Shown here: one piece after another, positions 10,997-23,486 of the stretch | Position numbering within the stretch: the stretch's first letter is position 1 | How the letters are laid out: every line of letters starts with the position of its first letter | Assembly (NCBI GenBank): GCA_028274465.1 | Contig: CM051457.1 | Coordinates: forward strand, 29,547,313 to 29,611,312 | Length of the DNA stretch: 64,000 nucleotides | Reading direction: 5' to 3' | From: Plantago ovata | Taxonomy: Eukaryota; Streptophyta; Magnoliopsida; Lamiales; Plantaginaceae | Made by a program: the position numbers and the translations under genes | Notes under the pieces: generated by a model | What the model was told of the DNA's origin: nothing | The model's database searches: none | The model's input: the letters and a program-made list of their open reading frames with translations, nothing else

Positions 10997-12472
10997 TCAA
11001 AGCTTGACAACTTCAGGGATGTGTACCGGGTACCTATCAATGCAGTCTATCCACGGCCCGTCGACCGGAGTTTTAATTGTCCGGTTACACTTCCAGACTG
11101 CACTGTTACACTTAAAACCACTCCCGAACGCAATCTGCCACACCCTATCCCCTTTATTCATCCTCCCTTTCGCCTCAATGTACCCCAGCTCGTACCACAA
11201 TGAAGAAGACGACGTATTCCCAAACCGATGCAAAGTCATTCGCGACGCTTCCACATGTTCCCCAGAAAGCTGCAAATTCTTCTGGAGTTCATCAATCACC
11301 GCTCGTCCACCCGCATGGATACAGAAATGCTCGAATGCCTGCTTGAAATCAGGTATATACGGCTTCCATTTCGGGTTAAAAATCTTCCTCCCAATCAAAG
11401 TAAACAGGAACAGCAACTGCTCCGAAGCAGGCAGCACGAGCGGACCAATTGTCGTAATATTCGACTTTAAGGCCTCACCGGCAATAACCATCAGGTCTTT
11501 TGACAGGTTGATCCCGACTTTCCCTTCCGGATCCTCCTGCTCAAAAACACACCGGAAGGCCTTGTCATCAGCTCCCTTATGCGTCCTTACAACATGTACA
11601 AGCTTATACTTAGCCCTGGAGCTATCGCGACGCTTGTTAGATAACAAAATCGCAGCCCCACCCATTCGGAACAAACAGTTAGGCAACAACATCGCTCTCT
11701 CGGACCCTTTGTAGTAATTCGGGGTAATGATCTCCGTGCTTACAACCAGGGCATTCGAATTAGGCAGAACCTGGAGAAGATCGCGAGCTAAATCGATCGA
11801 GATCAGACCAGCACTGCATCCCATGCCTGACAAGTTAAAGCTCTTTACATTACTTCTCAGCTTGTACTTATTCACCACCATGGCAGAAAGCGATGGCGTA
11901 GGCGAAAACAGGCTGCAATTGACTATAAGAATATCAATATCCTTCGGCTTCACGCCTGTTTTCTCCATCAGCGAATCGATAGCAGTGAAAATAACAGTTT
12001 CCGCCTCGCCTCTCGCCGCGTCCATCGTAGGGGTAGGTGGGATATAGTGGATGGCTGGTGGTAAACAGGTTTCTTCGCCAAGGCCAGAACGTTCCAGGAT
12101 CCGCATTTGGAAGTGAACGCTTTTCGGGTTGTCTTTCAAGATGAGCTTGGAGTGCTCCATGAAGGTGGAGAAGGGAACCCGGCAGGTGACCGGGGGCTTG
12201 TAGCAGGCGTAGTCAACTAGGTAGATTGATCGTGGCTTCGACATGAAGTAGACTGTGGAGACGAAGATGATTGCGAACGTGGATACGAGGATTTGAATGG
12301 TAGTGAACTGTAAGGAGTTGTAGAGGGATAAGAGATCTTCAGGACCTGTTCGGGCGATCTCTATAACGATCCCAACTATGATCGGGACGAGGATGAAGCT
12401 GAGGATGTGGTTGATGAGGTACTGGTAGCCAAGTTTGACATACTTGAGTTTTATGGAGTTGGTTTCTGGCAT
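10997..12472 (-). CDS. KCS6: 3-ketoacyl-CoA synthase, KCS6/CER6 type
   Basis: This is the condensing enzyme of the endoplasmic-reticulum fatty-acid elongase. It joins malonyl-CoA to long-chain acyl-CoA to make very-long-chain precursors of cuticular wax. The single exon encodes 491 residues, normal for the family. Two hydrophobic segments (about 18-40 and 56-76) anchor it in the membrane. The catalytic Cys219 lies in NLSGMGCSAGLISIDLA, His386 in FEHFCIHAGGRA and Asn419 in TLHRFGNTSSSSLWYE. The start is the only Met before the conserved KLKYVKLGYQYL segment. Near-identity to the CER6/CUT1 group, including the C-terminal PEVVKL, supports the subtype; KCS5 is nearly as similar, so the exact orthologue is open. 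No defects are visible. Confidence 0.93.
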   Translation of the reverse strand: MPETNSIKLKYVKLGYQYLINHILSFILVPIIVGIVIEIARTGPEDLLSLYNSLQFTTIQILVSTFAIIFVSTVYFMSKPRSIYLVDYACYKPPVTCRVPFSTFMEHSKLILKDNPKSVHFQMRILERSGLGEETCLPPAIHYIPPTPTMDAARGEAETVIFTAIDSLMEKTGVKPKDIDILIVNCSLFSPTPSLSAMVVNKYKLRSNVKSFNLSGMGCSAGLISIDLARDLLQVLPNSNALVVSTEIITPNYYKGSERAMLLPNCLFRMGGAAILLSNKRRDSSRAKYKLVHVVRTHKGADDKAFRCVFEQEDPEGKVGINLSKDLMVIAGEALKSNITTIGPLVLPASEQLLFLFTLIGRKIFNPKWKPYIPDFKQAFEHFCIHAGGRAVIDELQKNLQLSGEHVEASRMTLHRFGNTSSSSLWYELGYIEAKGRMNKGDRVWQIAFGSGFKCNSAVWKCNRTIKTPVDGPWIDCIDRYPVHIPEVVKL

Positions 12473-12550
12473 TTTTTTATTTTTTTTCTTGTTTTTTGTG
12501 GGGGTGTTTGTTGAGGTGAGTTTGTGAAGAAAAGAGGAGGTGAAGAAGGG

Positions 12551-12560
12551 AGATATAAAG
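12551..12560 (-). promoter_or_regulatory. Candidate TATA box of the KCS gene
   Basis: Read on the minus strand, CCCTTTATATCTCC lies about 80 bases before the KCS start codon. A pyrimidine-rich leader and an A-rich stretch follow before the ATG. Position and composition fit a TATA-like core promoter, but the match is not canonical TATAAA. Confidence 0.35.
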
Positions 12561-15500
12561 GGGTGAGGTGAAGGAGCAATGAATGAAGGCAGGTAGGAGA
12601 GTATTAATAAGTAAGGCCAACGCTCTATAGCAACTGGTACAATATTGATGATGGAGCTTGTTAGCTGGAGTTTTCTGTTTGTGTGGTTTCAAACTATGGT
12701 GGCATTTATGAGTCTATGCAGCTAGTCAAAAAAGCACACCAACTGATTGATCATCTTAAGTTTTCATAACAAACACTTGTTTTTTCTGTCTACCTGGGTT
12801 ATATATGGATGTATGGTGATATCAGGGCGGGGGTGTTCATCAACTTTAGCTAGCCTGATGATGATGATGATGATGGTGGTGCTGGAAGGGGAGTTCAATT
12901 TACAGGAGATCAGATACATATGTGTTGAAAACTTGAAATTTTATTAACTAGGGAAATGGATTGGTTTGTTTTGTTTTGGTGTTCCATTTGGCTAGCTAAG
13001 GTTGTTAAGAAACTCTTATAAATAAAACTGAATGAAGCTGAAGTTGAACTGAATTAAATTTATTTGTAATACAAAATACAACTAAGCAAATCTGAACAAA
13101 ATTTATTTCTAGTATATAAAATACAACCAAGCAAATTTGAACTGAACTGAATGAGTTTGAACATATATAATTGTTGAATAGAAAGTAATGAGTTTTCAAA
13201 CCAAGAGAACATGACCTAATTGCCGCCATAAATATATATAAAAAACTTGTGGGAGAGCTACTACGGTCTAATTTTTATCTTCCGAGTAGAATTAATGTAA
13301 CCGAATGGCGGTGTTACCTATATATGTATGTGTAAGTTATGTACACTGCACTCATATACCGGGTTTATGTAAGAACTAAAAACCTCTCCACCAGGTATAT
13401 GAATCATATCGATTTGAATAGTGATTCAACTATTGCCTATTGGCGGCTAGAAGAGAAACAACGGGGTGAAAGGTAGCTTCGTCATTTTAATGATCTATCC
13501 AAGCAATATTTCTAGCAGGTATGTTTCATCAGTATATGCTTAACTTAATTACATCATACATGATCATATTGGTATTGGTATTGGTATGGTGACTGATAAA
13601 GAAGTATATGATTATATAGATCATATAAGATGGTAAAGAAGTAATGTAGGAGTAGAGTAGATTCGTTATTAAAAATGACTAGTGAGTCGTATGTATACGA
13701 GACTGAGAGAGTTTTCGAGTCTTGGCTCACTCCCATCTCTTAAAAATTTGGCCAAAAGGGAGTTCCTAATACTCCGTTAGAATTATGCTTACTTTTTTTT
13801 ATAATTTCTCAACAAAAAGTGTTGTATATGCTTTTTTGTTTAACAAGAGAACATGATAATTAAAATACGTACGTGGACCACATCATCAACATTTAAACCT
13901 GAGTGCAACTAGAGTCAATCAAGTTGTTCCAATGCCATTTCAACATCTCAACATTTAAACCCTATTAATTCTCGTGTGGCCGACTCATGTAGCTTGGATA
14001 CGGCAATGGCTTCTCTACATAATTAACTGGTCGTGAACGCCACAAATATGGAAACTCTACTTTATTATGCTCATGTTTCTCCATACGGCTATGTATTTTT
14101 TTTTTTAAAACTACGATTAGTGATTGTTATTGTTAATTTCGATTCAACAATAGTCGAGTTTACCTAATCACAAACTCACAATAACTAAACATCCAAGAAC
14201 TTGTTGCACCTAATCAAACACCCAATAACACAACCGACCATGGAAACACAAGAGTTTAACGTGGTTCAGTTGTAAATAACCTATGTCTACGTAGATCAAC
14301 CAACTTCACTATATTATCTCAATCCCAATTACAAGTAGCTAACAATATCCAAGAAACAAGAACCAATCTACTCTCAAAGCTAGAACATATAATATCGATA
14401 ATATATATAAATCTACGTATGTTAACGAACAGATTTGTCCTCCAAGATGTGTATGAATCACGTCCACCTAACTGTATCCAAATTACCCCCAAAGCTGCTT
14501 CCAGATTATACAAAAACCATATGTTGAATTTATCTAAAACTTATATATCTTCAACCCGCAGCTTATCATCAATCTGTCGATATTGGTGATCAATTGAACT
14601 GGTCATCAATTGATGTGTTTAATATGTTGAATCTGTCTTCAACATACAATCTATCTCTCATTATATAGCCTCCAAGTCGCACCTAATGCTAAGAGAAATC
14701 GATATGGGAATTAATAATAATTTTTTTTCCCGACTAAAGTCTATATGAGTTGTTGACGGTGTTGTCCAACACCACCTTGCTCAACACCTGACTATGTGTT
14801 AAGATAACACTACCAGTTGTCCTCATTTATACATTGTTTTCAACACTTTGAAAGAATTGCATTTTACATTAAAATGAACGACTTGGATTAATACGTCCTC
14901 TGACGTAGCCCGAGCCCATGTGTCAATCCCAAGGTCCCGAGCCCGTATGTCTCATAATGAGTAGGAATATGTGTCATCGGTATGAATAAGACCCTAAGGT
15001 ATCGAGCCACAAACTAACCTCTTTAACGCCTTATAGATGCATTGGAGTTCGTTGGTTTGAACCGAGTGATAAAACATGTCGTATTGACCACGCGGTCGAC
15101 TGCATAACTTATGATATCAACGAATTAAGAAGAAAAAAGGTAATATTCTATACGACACATAGTGACCTATCACATGGAGCTGACCCCGCGGTCGAAGTTG
15201 ATGTGTCCATCCGGTACATTATTGATCAACATGTGTTACGTTAGATCATCTGAGAGCTCGATTATTATTTTCATAAACGATACCATAATCATCAACTATA
15301 TAAATTAGTAGCACAGTTCTTCATGAATTATGATACATTATTAATTATTAATACTTCAACAAGTATACCTTGTTTTTTGAACGACAAATATTACAACTGC
15401 ACCTACACTACTATTATACAAACATTTTAAACCACTTTATTTCTCCACACATATACCAACCTTATAACTCCGTCACACCATGGATCAAACCATACACCTC

Positions 15501-16720
15501 TCATTTCACTGCTCCAGTTCCTTACCGTCGCACCACCTAATAACTTCCCTTCAACAAGTATACTGTTAAGGTCTCCGAGCAGCTGCCTTATCACACTCGC
15601 TCGGTCTAGATCTATGTTAATTCACCTTTCGACTTCAACCACTAACTCCCTCTTTTTAAGTACCCATCATACTAAATATGTTTTAACAACATTATTTACT
15701 ATTTAAAGGTTGAATGTGAAGTGTGAAATTAATTCTCAAATCATCAAAGTATTCCTTTATTTTATACGGATGTATATATGTTGCACGTACGCGAGAATGG
15801 TAAAACATGGAGGTTTTTAGATATATACTCTCACTGACATCGGTACTAGGTTACTAATCTTGATGATTAATGTTATGTTACTAGTCCATAGTCCATATTA
15901 TACACCCAATAAAATGGCTAGAATAGGGCAATTTGATTGGTTTTATGCGGTTGGGGCAGTTGTCTGTTAACTAGTGAAGCGTGACCAATAAATATATTTG
16001 GCCCCATATACTGTAGTAAGGTGTAAAGAACGAATGAATATTTTATTCAACCTGATGAAACAAACTCTTGAGTGGAAGAAGGTTCAACCCTTGATCGATG
16101 ATTTTTTTTACATTGTTTTAATGAAGTACTACCTTTACTTTCGGATACAACTCCGCATAAATTAATGGGTTAACTCGAACTCTAAAAAAGATAACTAGAT
16201 AAGTAGTATATCATAATATGAGAACTGCTTTGGAAGTATTAATACCCAAATCATAAGAACAACCTATATCTCTTTCATTTCTATGGAACATTTTAGTATA
16301 ATTTAACAAATTAAAAAAAAAAAAAAAAAAAAGTAAAAAACCAATAGACGCTTTCACATGTTCTCATTCTTGGATCAAGCTCACGATTAACCACATTTAG
16401 TACGGTCCAAATATGTCAAAAACCCACAATTCTTCTATGTTAGTTTATCAAAAATATTAATGTACCTAACTTTTTTAGTTAATCATCGAGGTGGTGAAAC
16501 AATTAACTAAATATTAATGTACATAACTTTTTTTTTTTTATGATGACGTAACATACTTGTTTAGTTAAATGTTTTCAAATAGTCTCATCTAATTAATTTA
16601 AATTAATTTATAATCTTAACATGATAAGCTCATCCAAACAGATACCAGTATTAATCAATATCACTAAATTTATTTCGACTCTGTACTTAAATGTTAACAT
16701 AAATTACATAAAATTGTAAC
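12561..16720. other. Gene-poor KCS upstream region
   Basis: About 4.2 kb with no supported protein. A decayed GTTCAGTTCA-family MITE copy in reverse orientation lies around 13,015-13,180. A stretch near 13,620-13,660 (GATGGTAAAGAAGTAATG) resembles the 3' part of the SINE-like sequence at 38,340. Around 14,250-14,300, TTTAACGTGGTTCAG followed by a CTATGTCTACG motif resembles a recurrent LTR-retrotransposon sequence. An A-run of 22 lies at 16,311-16,332. Proximal KCS control elements probably sit at the left edge. Confidence 0.45.
15376..15560 (+). repeat. Dispersed repeat, copy 1 (pair with 23,112-23,275)
   Basis: Shares ATATTACAACT, ACCTTATAACTCC and CACCTCTCA-TTCAC blocks in the same order and orientation with 23,112-23,275. 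The family is not identified; this is a dispersed, diverged non-coding repeat. Confidence 0.5.
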
Positions 16721-16723
16721 TTA

Positions 16724-16886
16724 GGCTATGTTCTTTTCGTCTAAAAATTGATTGTTTTAAATTCAATTCAGATGCATTAAGTTCAGTTCAGTTCAATTTG
16801 CCTAATACATTAGTATTTTGTACTATACAAATAGTTCAGTTCAGATCAGTTCAGTTCAGTTCAGTTCAGACGAAGATAACAGAGCC
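16724..16886. mobile_element. Tourist-like (PIF/Harbinger) MITE, 163 bp
   Basis: Inverted ends GGCTATGTTCTTTTCGTCT and, read inward from the right, GGCTCTGTTATCTTCGTCT, with TTA duplicated on both sides (16,721-16,723 and 16,887-16,889). The interior is built of GTTCAGTTCA units. Family relatives are at 30,990-31,103 and in decayed form elsewhere in the window. Confidence 0.75.
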
Positions 16887-16966
16887 TTAGTCGATAGGGA
16901 TAGCTAGAGAACTAAACTCACTTATTTTTAGCCATAATCTATGTTTTATTATAACACTAAACAGGT

Positions 16967-17166
16967 GGACCCATGATTTGGAGTTGGGGACGCTAAAATT
17001 ATACATATACATGATTTTTTTGAAAGTTCAAGGAGGGAAGGGGGCAAAACTTAAAAAATCATATATATTACCTATAAAAATATTTAAAAGACGTAAATAC
17101 TACATATAAATTTTGTTTTTTCAAAAGTTGAAGGGGGCGGACGCCCCCACCTGCCCGCCACTGGTT
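16967..17166. mobile_element. Possible hAT-like fragment
   Basis: The right end reads GGCGGACGCCCCCACCTG then CCCGCCACTG, resembling the CAGTGGCGG ends and subterminal GGGGGCG blocks of plant hAT non-autonomous elements. The left end and target duplication are not clear. Confidence 0.35.
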
Positions 17167-18059
17167 TCGCGCTGCTAAACACTAAACACTAAGCTTAATT
17201 TACATTAATATAATCATCAACCCCTTTCTAGATGCTACATGTGAGATGTGGTAGCTAGCTACAATGCATTATTATTGATCACTTAATTAAAATTTAGGCA
17301 ATTCATTAAATAAAGATTTCAAATTAGTAGTACTGGGGAGTTCAGAACATATCCAGAAAAGTAAGACTGGCTAGTGCGAAGCAATTAAGCGATCCATGTC
17401 AAACCTACAACGGTACTTTCTATCTTGTCTTGTTTAATTACTACCAAAAAATACATATTTATTTAGTCTTTAAATGTGTCATGTGTGTAGTACTTCGTAG
17501 TAATTATGAATTTAAAGTAATCTTATCGGTTTGCCCATTTAAAGGAGTGTATTACGTCCCCTTATCTTATCTTGCATCCTAATATGATCCAAACAATAGG
17601 GTCAAGCTAGCCGAGTTGGAGTATGAATTTGTGACATGTTGTATAATTCGTCTCCGCATTTGTAATTTTGGTTGTAATCAAATTCACTAATTCAATTTCA
17701 TTTAGGTCTTCTATCGTTTGGGTAATTCCAATGAAAAAGAAAAGAAATTGGACTGAATTTTCCTTTTCTCATGTTTGTTTTAAAGGATATTCAATGGGAA
17801 AATAAAAATGAAATTGGAAAATTTGAAAATGGAAGGAAAATGGAAAGAGAATGCTAAAACCTGGGAGCTATTTTTGTCCAATTGTTTTAATATTTTAGAA
17901 ACATAAGAGATATGTTTTAAATGTTTATTTGTTCAAATTAATTAATTTGTTCAATTTAACGACAATTATTGTGTATCATATAATTTACGGTTCGTAAAAA
18001 ATTGGGGAGAGTTCGATTTTTTTCTTCAAAACGTTAGTATTGTTAATTAACATCTTGGC
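17167..18059. other. Intergenic, no gene seen
   Basis: AT-rich sequence without a supported ORF or recognisable element. Confidence 0.45.
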
Positions 18060-18540
18060 ATCTAAACTATTGGGTCATTGTATGGCTGAGAAAGGGTGAG
18101 TTGGTATTTCAGAATGTTCATCATCGAACAAGGGGAAGACAAAATCAGAATTAGAATCCCAGAAAAAAATATCTCTATTCATCAACAAAAACATACAGCG
18201 ATTGGTTCTGCCTGCAAATGAGAGGAACAAGCTGGAAAAATAAATTGATCAAATGTGCTCTCTCAGAGACAATTATATATGCTATTTGGATTCAACGAAA
18301 CAATGTGTTATTTTAGCAAAAACCGAACGATAATGCATTAGATGTGAGAATAGTGAATGATGTAATTAATAGATGTTGGCCGGATAGGAATTTACGTAAA
18401 CATTATACTAGTTTGATGTTAGCATAGAGCGTTCTAGTAGCTTCGAGTTTGTTGGATGTTTTGTTGTGCTTGTATCTTTTGACCGGCTTGGCCTGTAAAG
18501 TTTGGAATGAATACAAGTATAGTTTCTCTTAAAAAAAACA
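18060..18540 (+). pseudogene. L1-type LINE 3' end fragment
   Basis: Translated fragments (ALSETIYAIWIQRNNVLF, then DVRIVNDVINRCW) match the end of the zf-RVT region of plant L1 ORF2, with internal stops. A 3' untranslated tail follows and ends in an A-run near 18,530-18,538. It is 5'-truncated and dead. Confidence 0.6.
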
Positions 18541-19059
18541 TACAACAATAATAATGGGCATACCCCCGTGGTGCTTAAATGACAGTTATCCGGACACAGA
18601 CTATGCTAATTAGAACTCTAAGCCGAATAGAATTTGTAAAAATAAATTCTAATCTATTCGCATTTATCATTATTGATAACTCAAAACATAAATATTTATC
18701 CATAAATACTGGCTTGTCCGTAACTAAATAAGATATCCAGATAATTCTTACCACTACAGATAAGGGGGCGCAAACTGGCCACGGCCCGTACACGGGGGAT
18801 GTAAAGACCCAACCCACTAATGGGCCGAGACCCAACCCAACGGGTCGGCGAGGTTACTCTTGGACAGCTCTTCGAGGTGATATGTTAGCCCCACAGACCA
18901 ACACATGTTCTCAACGCAAGTGTGGAAATATTTTGCATTTGGATCCCTTCAGCTAGCCATCTAATTCAATTGGATATATGGTACTATTAATATCCTGGCA
19001 ACAAGAGTATTGTGTTCATTAGTATTTCCTTTTAAACCGTACAAACTCATTGTCCTCCA
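18541..19059. other. Short intergenic stretch between two LINE fragments
   Basis: No supported gene. The 86-codon minus-strand ORF here shows no recognisable motif. Confidence 0.4.
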
Positions 19060-20486
19060 AACATATCTGATGATGCAGAATGAGTGAAATTGGTACAGAA
19101 CATTTATCATACAAAATCAAGGGTTGTGATACAAGCTTCTGGTATGATACTTACTGCCACGATAAAGTGCTGAAAAACTACACCAATTTGAATACTAGTA
19201 CTAGCTTGCCTGTCAGTAGTGTTATTACAAGGAATTGTTGGAATATTCAGAAACTTGATTCACTCCTCCCTCCGGAGTTAGTTAAAGAAGTCCTAGGTAT
19301 ACCTATTCCTTCCGCTCCTTGTAAAGACACTATTATATGGAAGTCTAGTCCGAGTGGGAAGTTCTCCATAAAGAATGCTTATAATTTTCTCATGCGTGAA
19401 ACTTTAAACACTGATTTGCATTAGCCCTGGAAAAAAGTTTGGAAGTTGAAAGTTTTGCATAGAATTAAGTTCTTTGTCTCGCTTGTGATTCTTGACAAAT
19501 TACCTACAGCAAAGTTCTTAAGAAAAATAAATGTGATCGATTCTGATATTTGTTCTCTTTGTAATTCTGAAGTTGAAACCACTGAACATATTTTCTTCAC
19601 ATGCCCTATTTTTCATGGTTTAAGAGATATGTTGTTTCATTCTTTTAGTAACCCACTGCCTAATAGTTTTGTTGATCTAATTTTAATTGTACACTTTTTG
19701 AGGTTGATCAACTAAAGTTTATAATCTTTTCTTGGATGACATGGACTACTAGAAATGAATACATCATGGCTCAAAAACCTTTTGTGGCAGAAAATTTCAA
19801 AATAAAGTTCCATCAGTTACTGGTTGATCATGAAATTGCCTTCCCCCCTAAACCTCTCAGATTTGTCACAACTGCCATTGCAAATGGCAACCCCCCCCCC
19901 CGATGGTTTCTTATGTGTAAACATTGACGGGTCAGTCGATTTACAAAATGGTCAAGCAGGTGCGGGGGCAGTAATAAGGGACGGGCAAGGAAATTTTATT
20001 ATTGCAGGAGCTCACTATCTTGGTTGCACTTATGTGTTATCTGCAGAATTTTTTGCGCTAATACTGGGAATCTCCCTGTGTTCAAGAATTAATTGTAAGA
20101 AGGTTATAATACAATCCGACTCACAAACTCTAATTGCATCTCTTAACAGGGAACGAGCAGAGGCGCACAACCATCGAACCTTGCTGGAAGAAGCGTTTAG
20201 GATGTTGAGGGAGATGGAAGAAGTAAAATATCTTTTTGTATATCGTGAATGCAACGGTACTGCTGACAAATTAGCCAATGAAGCAAGACTGAAGACCTTT
20301 GGAAGCATATCACCTTTTGCTAATAGCTCTTTTCTTTTTGTTTGGGACACTTGCCCTTCGTGGCTAGCTTATTTTGTGCATTCGGACTTATTATCTACTT
20401 TTGCTCGGTCTGTAACTAATGACGATGTACCACCGTTTAATCTATAAAAGTATTGCTATTCGGAAAAATAAAAAAAAATAAAAAAG
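19060..20486 (+). pseudogene. L1-type LINE ORF2 C-terminus (zf-RVT and RNase H), broken
   Basis: The sequence encodes the end of a plant LINE ORF2: a zf-RVT segment (SPSGKFSIKNAY, KVWKLKVLHRIKFFV, then CSLCNSEVETTEHIFFTCP) and an RNase H domain (NIDGSVDLQNGQAGAGAVIR, IIQSDSQTLIASLNRE, YRECNGTADKLANEA). It has stops at about 19,422 and 19,713. The frame changes inside a run of 11 C at 19,891-19,901, where NGNPPP continues in one frame and DGFLCVNIDGS in another. An A-rich tail lies at about 20,463-20,486. It is a 5'-truncated, inactive insertion. Confidence 0.85.
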
Positions 20487-20742
20487 GGTATAAATGAAGT
20501 TTACTATTCCACTTGTGATATATTTCGAATACTTTTTCTTCTGTTTAATAAGGTTCGTCCATCTTTACATCGACCTTGATTTAATTAGAAGATAAAAGTA
20601 TGTTGTACTAATAATTCACCGAAAAAACAGTTTGTAATAGAGTATTTATGCATTTCTCGTGTAGCAAGTTCCTTTCTCGATCAAAATGTTATTATCATAG
20701 TATCATGCACCTAGGCTATATTAAATTATTTAAATTATAATA

Positions 20743-22535
20743 TAATAAGCCGGTTGATTTAGCAAATTCATTGACCTATCAATCAATTTTAATCCGTTGA
20801 TCTTGCTTATTCAATTTCAATCTGGTGCGTACATGTGTCATTAGTTAATTAAAAGATGTAGGATTCGAATCATGTTGGCGTGATTTTTCTCCATTATTTT
20901 TATTATTATTTTTATTGATGGTGTTTGGTTCGAATCTTGTTGGCGTGATTTTTCTCTATTATTTGTATCATTATTTTAGTTGAAGGTGTTGGGTTCAAAT
21001 CTTATTGACGTAATTGTTTTCTTTTTTATTTATTCTCTTCTTAAATTTTTATTTTTTAACATAAGGTTGTATGACGTATTATACTTAATTTTAAAAATAA
21101 CCATGATATGTTCTTATAAAAAAAGACATACTTACTCCGTCCAATAATAAATGTAACACTTGATTTTGTTGACTTTTTCGATGGTCGTTTTGACCTTAAA
21201 TTATTCTTAAATCATACGATAAAAATAACTAAAAACATCATATTATGAAACTAGAATGTCTATATATATGAAGCACTTGACAATATATTCAACTGATGAA
21301 TAATACCAATTAACATGCGAAAAAGATGAATTGCAGATTTTGAAGTTGAATGTTTTCAAAGTCTAGAGATGTATCTGATGGTTCTTAACTCATCGGAATA
21401 ATACTTTTCGTATGTCTAATATAGTTCAATTCAAAACTATTAATTGCATAACTACAAAAACTATATACATTTATACCACACCATTTATATTAAGTTTAAT
21501 TACTCAATTAGTTATTTTTTTATTTTATTACGTTTGAAGTCATTATGTGAAGATTACATATTCACTCCATTTATTTCAATATATTATTTAATAAAATAAT
21601 AATATTTTACAAGATTACGCTTCACACGCGTGACGCGGATCCTATTAATATAATAAGCCGATTGATTCACCCAATTGATTGACCTACCAATCAATTTTAA
21701 TCCGTTGATCTTTCTTATTCAATTTCAATCTGGTGTGTATATGTGTCATTAGTTAATTAAAAGATGTAGGGTTCGAATACTGTTGGCGTGATTTTTCTCC
21801 ATTATTTTTATTGAAGGTGTTTGATTCGAATCTTATTGGCGTGATTTTTCTCTATTATTTGTATCATTATTTTAGTTGAAGGTGTTCGGTTCGAATCTTA
21901 TTGACGTATGTTTTTCTTTTTATTTATTCTCTTCTTAAATTTTTATTTTTAACATAAAGTTGTATGGCGTATTATACTTACTTTTAAAAATAACCATGAT
22001 ATGTTCTTATAAAAAAAGACATACTTCATCCGTCCAATAATAAATGTAACACTTCATTTTGTTGACTTTTTCGATGGTCATTTTGACCTTAAATTATTCT
22101 TAAATCATACTATAAAAATAATTAAAAACATCATATTATGAAACTAGAATGTTTATATGAAGCATTTGACAATATATTCAACTGATGAATAATACCAATT
22201 AACATGCGAAAAAAGATGCATTGCAGATGTTGAAGTTGAATGTTTCCAAAGTCTAGAGATGTATCTGATGGTATTTTAACACATCGGAAGAATACTTTTC
22301 GTATGTTTAATATAGTTCAATTCAAAACTATTAATTGCATAACTACAAAAACTATATACATTTATAACACACCATTTATATTAATATTAAGTTTAATTAC
22401 TCGATTAGTTATTTTTTTATTACGTTTGAAGTCATTATGTTCACTCTATTTATTTCAATATATTATTTAATAAAACAATAATGTTTTACAAGATTACGTT
22501 TCAGACGCGTAACGTGTGACGCGGTTCCTACTATA
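20743..22535 (+). repeat. Direct tandem duplication, two units of about 0.9 kb
   Basis: Unit 1 (20,743-21,650) and unit 2 (21,651 to about 22,535) start with TAATAAGCCG and share CAATTTTAATCCGTTGATCT, then TGTTGGCGTGATTTTTCTCC, then CCGTCCAATAATAAATGTAA, and end near an ACGCGTGACGCGG-like block. They differ by small indels and substitutions, so the duplication is not recent. Each unit contains a repeated GGCGTGATTTTTCTC sub-block and a Stowaway-like CTCCGTCCAAT segment. No protein is supported. Confidence 0.85.
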
Positions 22536-23486
22536 ATAAAATCCACACAAGTTAATTTGAACTTAAATCACAGGGCACTTGTTACACTCAAAATTAATAA
22601 ACTCGCTAGTTCGATGGGATATATAAACGATCGATATATAATTCAGTCCATGCAGTGCTACTTTTGACAACGTACCTACAAATTTTAAATAAAAATCTCC
22701 AAATCAATCACCCTCAGGCCTCAAAAAAACCAAAACAGATTTTAAATACTTGCATGGTCCGGCATGCTGGAAATTGTACAGTTATAATTCTTGATTCAAA
22801 TCGTGTACTATAAACATCATGTATGAACGAACGACTGTAAATTAGTTGAAAGAAACTGGCCGAGCGATTATTGATATGTGACATATATATCTCGATCGAA
22901 TTGGTCAACAGTCATACTCGATCGATCGTCAACTACTTGCTAAGCTTGTGATTATATTTAATGTGATTGATACTTTTGGTTTATATGATACGATTGATCA
23001 ATTGATAAACAGTAGTAGTAGATTCAAGTCTCAACCCTCAACTTCCACCCATATATAGTTTCATACAATATTGAAAATTACTTAATTATTATTAAATTTT
23101 TTTCATACGAAAATATTACAACTACTACTACAGTACGACTTCATTATACAATATATTATATCACCTTATAACTCCACACCTAAACCACATTATGTCTCTG
23201 CTCGTAATTGAACCATGCACCTCTCACTTCACCAACCCAGCTCCCTTTCATTGGAGCACCTTACTCTCATTATTAATTAATTTAAGGCCCTGCAAACCAT
23301 ACTATTTAGTATTTAAGAAATAATATTAATTTGAACTGTTGGGTGAGTTGGAATTATATCACATACCACAAGTATTTTTAACACGCGGATACCTACGTGA
23401 TGTGATATTTATACCATTTTAAAATTTATTACTACAAATTAATTTGAGTATTTATCAAAATATATTGTTTAAAACTATTATTTTAG
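22536..23486. other. Intergenic; holds dispersed repeat copy 2 at 23,112-23,275
   Basis: No supported gene. The segment 23,112-23,275 is related to 15,376-15,560 (shared TATTACAACT, CACCTTATAACTCC and GCACCTCTCACTTCAC blocks). Confidence 0.5.

Noticed and set aside
10989..11714. 241-codon plus-strand ORF
   Set aside because: It is antisense to the KCS coding region, where an intact, highly conserved enzyme is encoded on minus; its product shows no family motif.
15080..15200. Paired GCGGTCGA blocks as a regulatory site
   Set aside because: Only two imperfect copies (ACGCGGTCGAC and CCGCGGTCGAA), with no gene nearby; no function can be argued.
20743..22535. CRISPR-like or phage-type direct repeats
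   Set aside because: Units are near 0.9 kb, diverged and without spacers; this is plant nuclear DNA.
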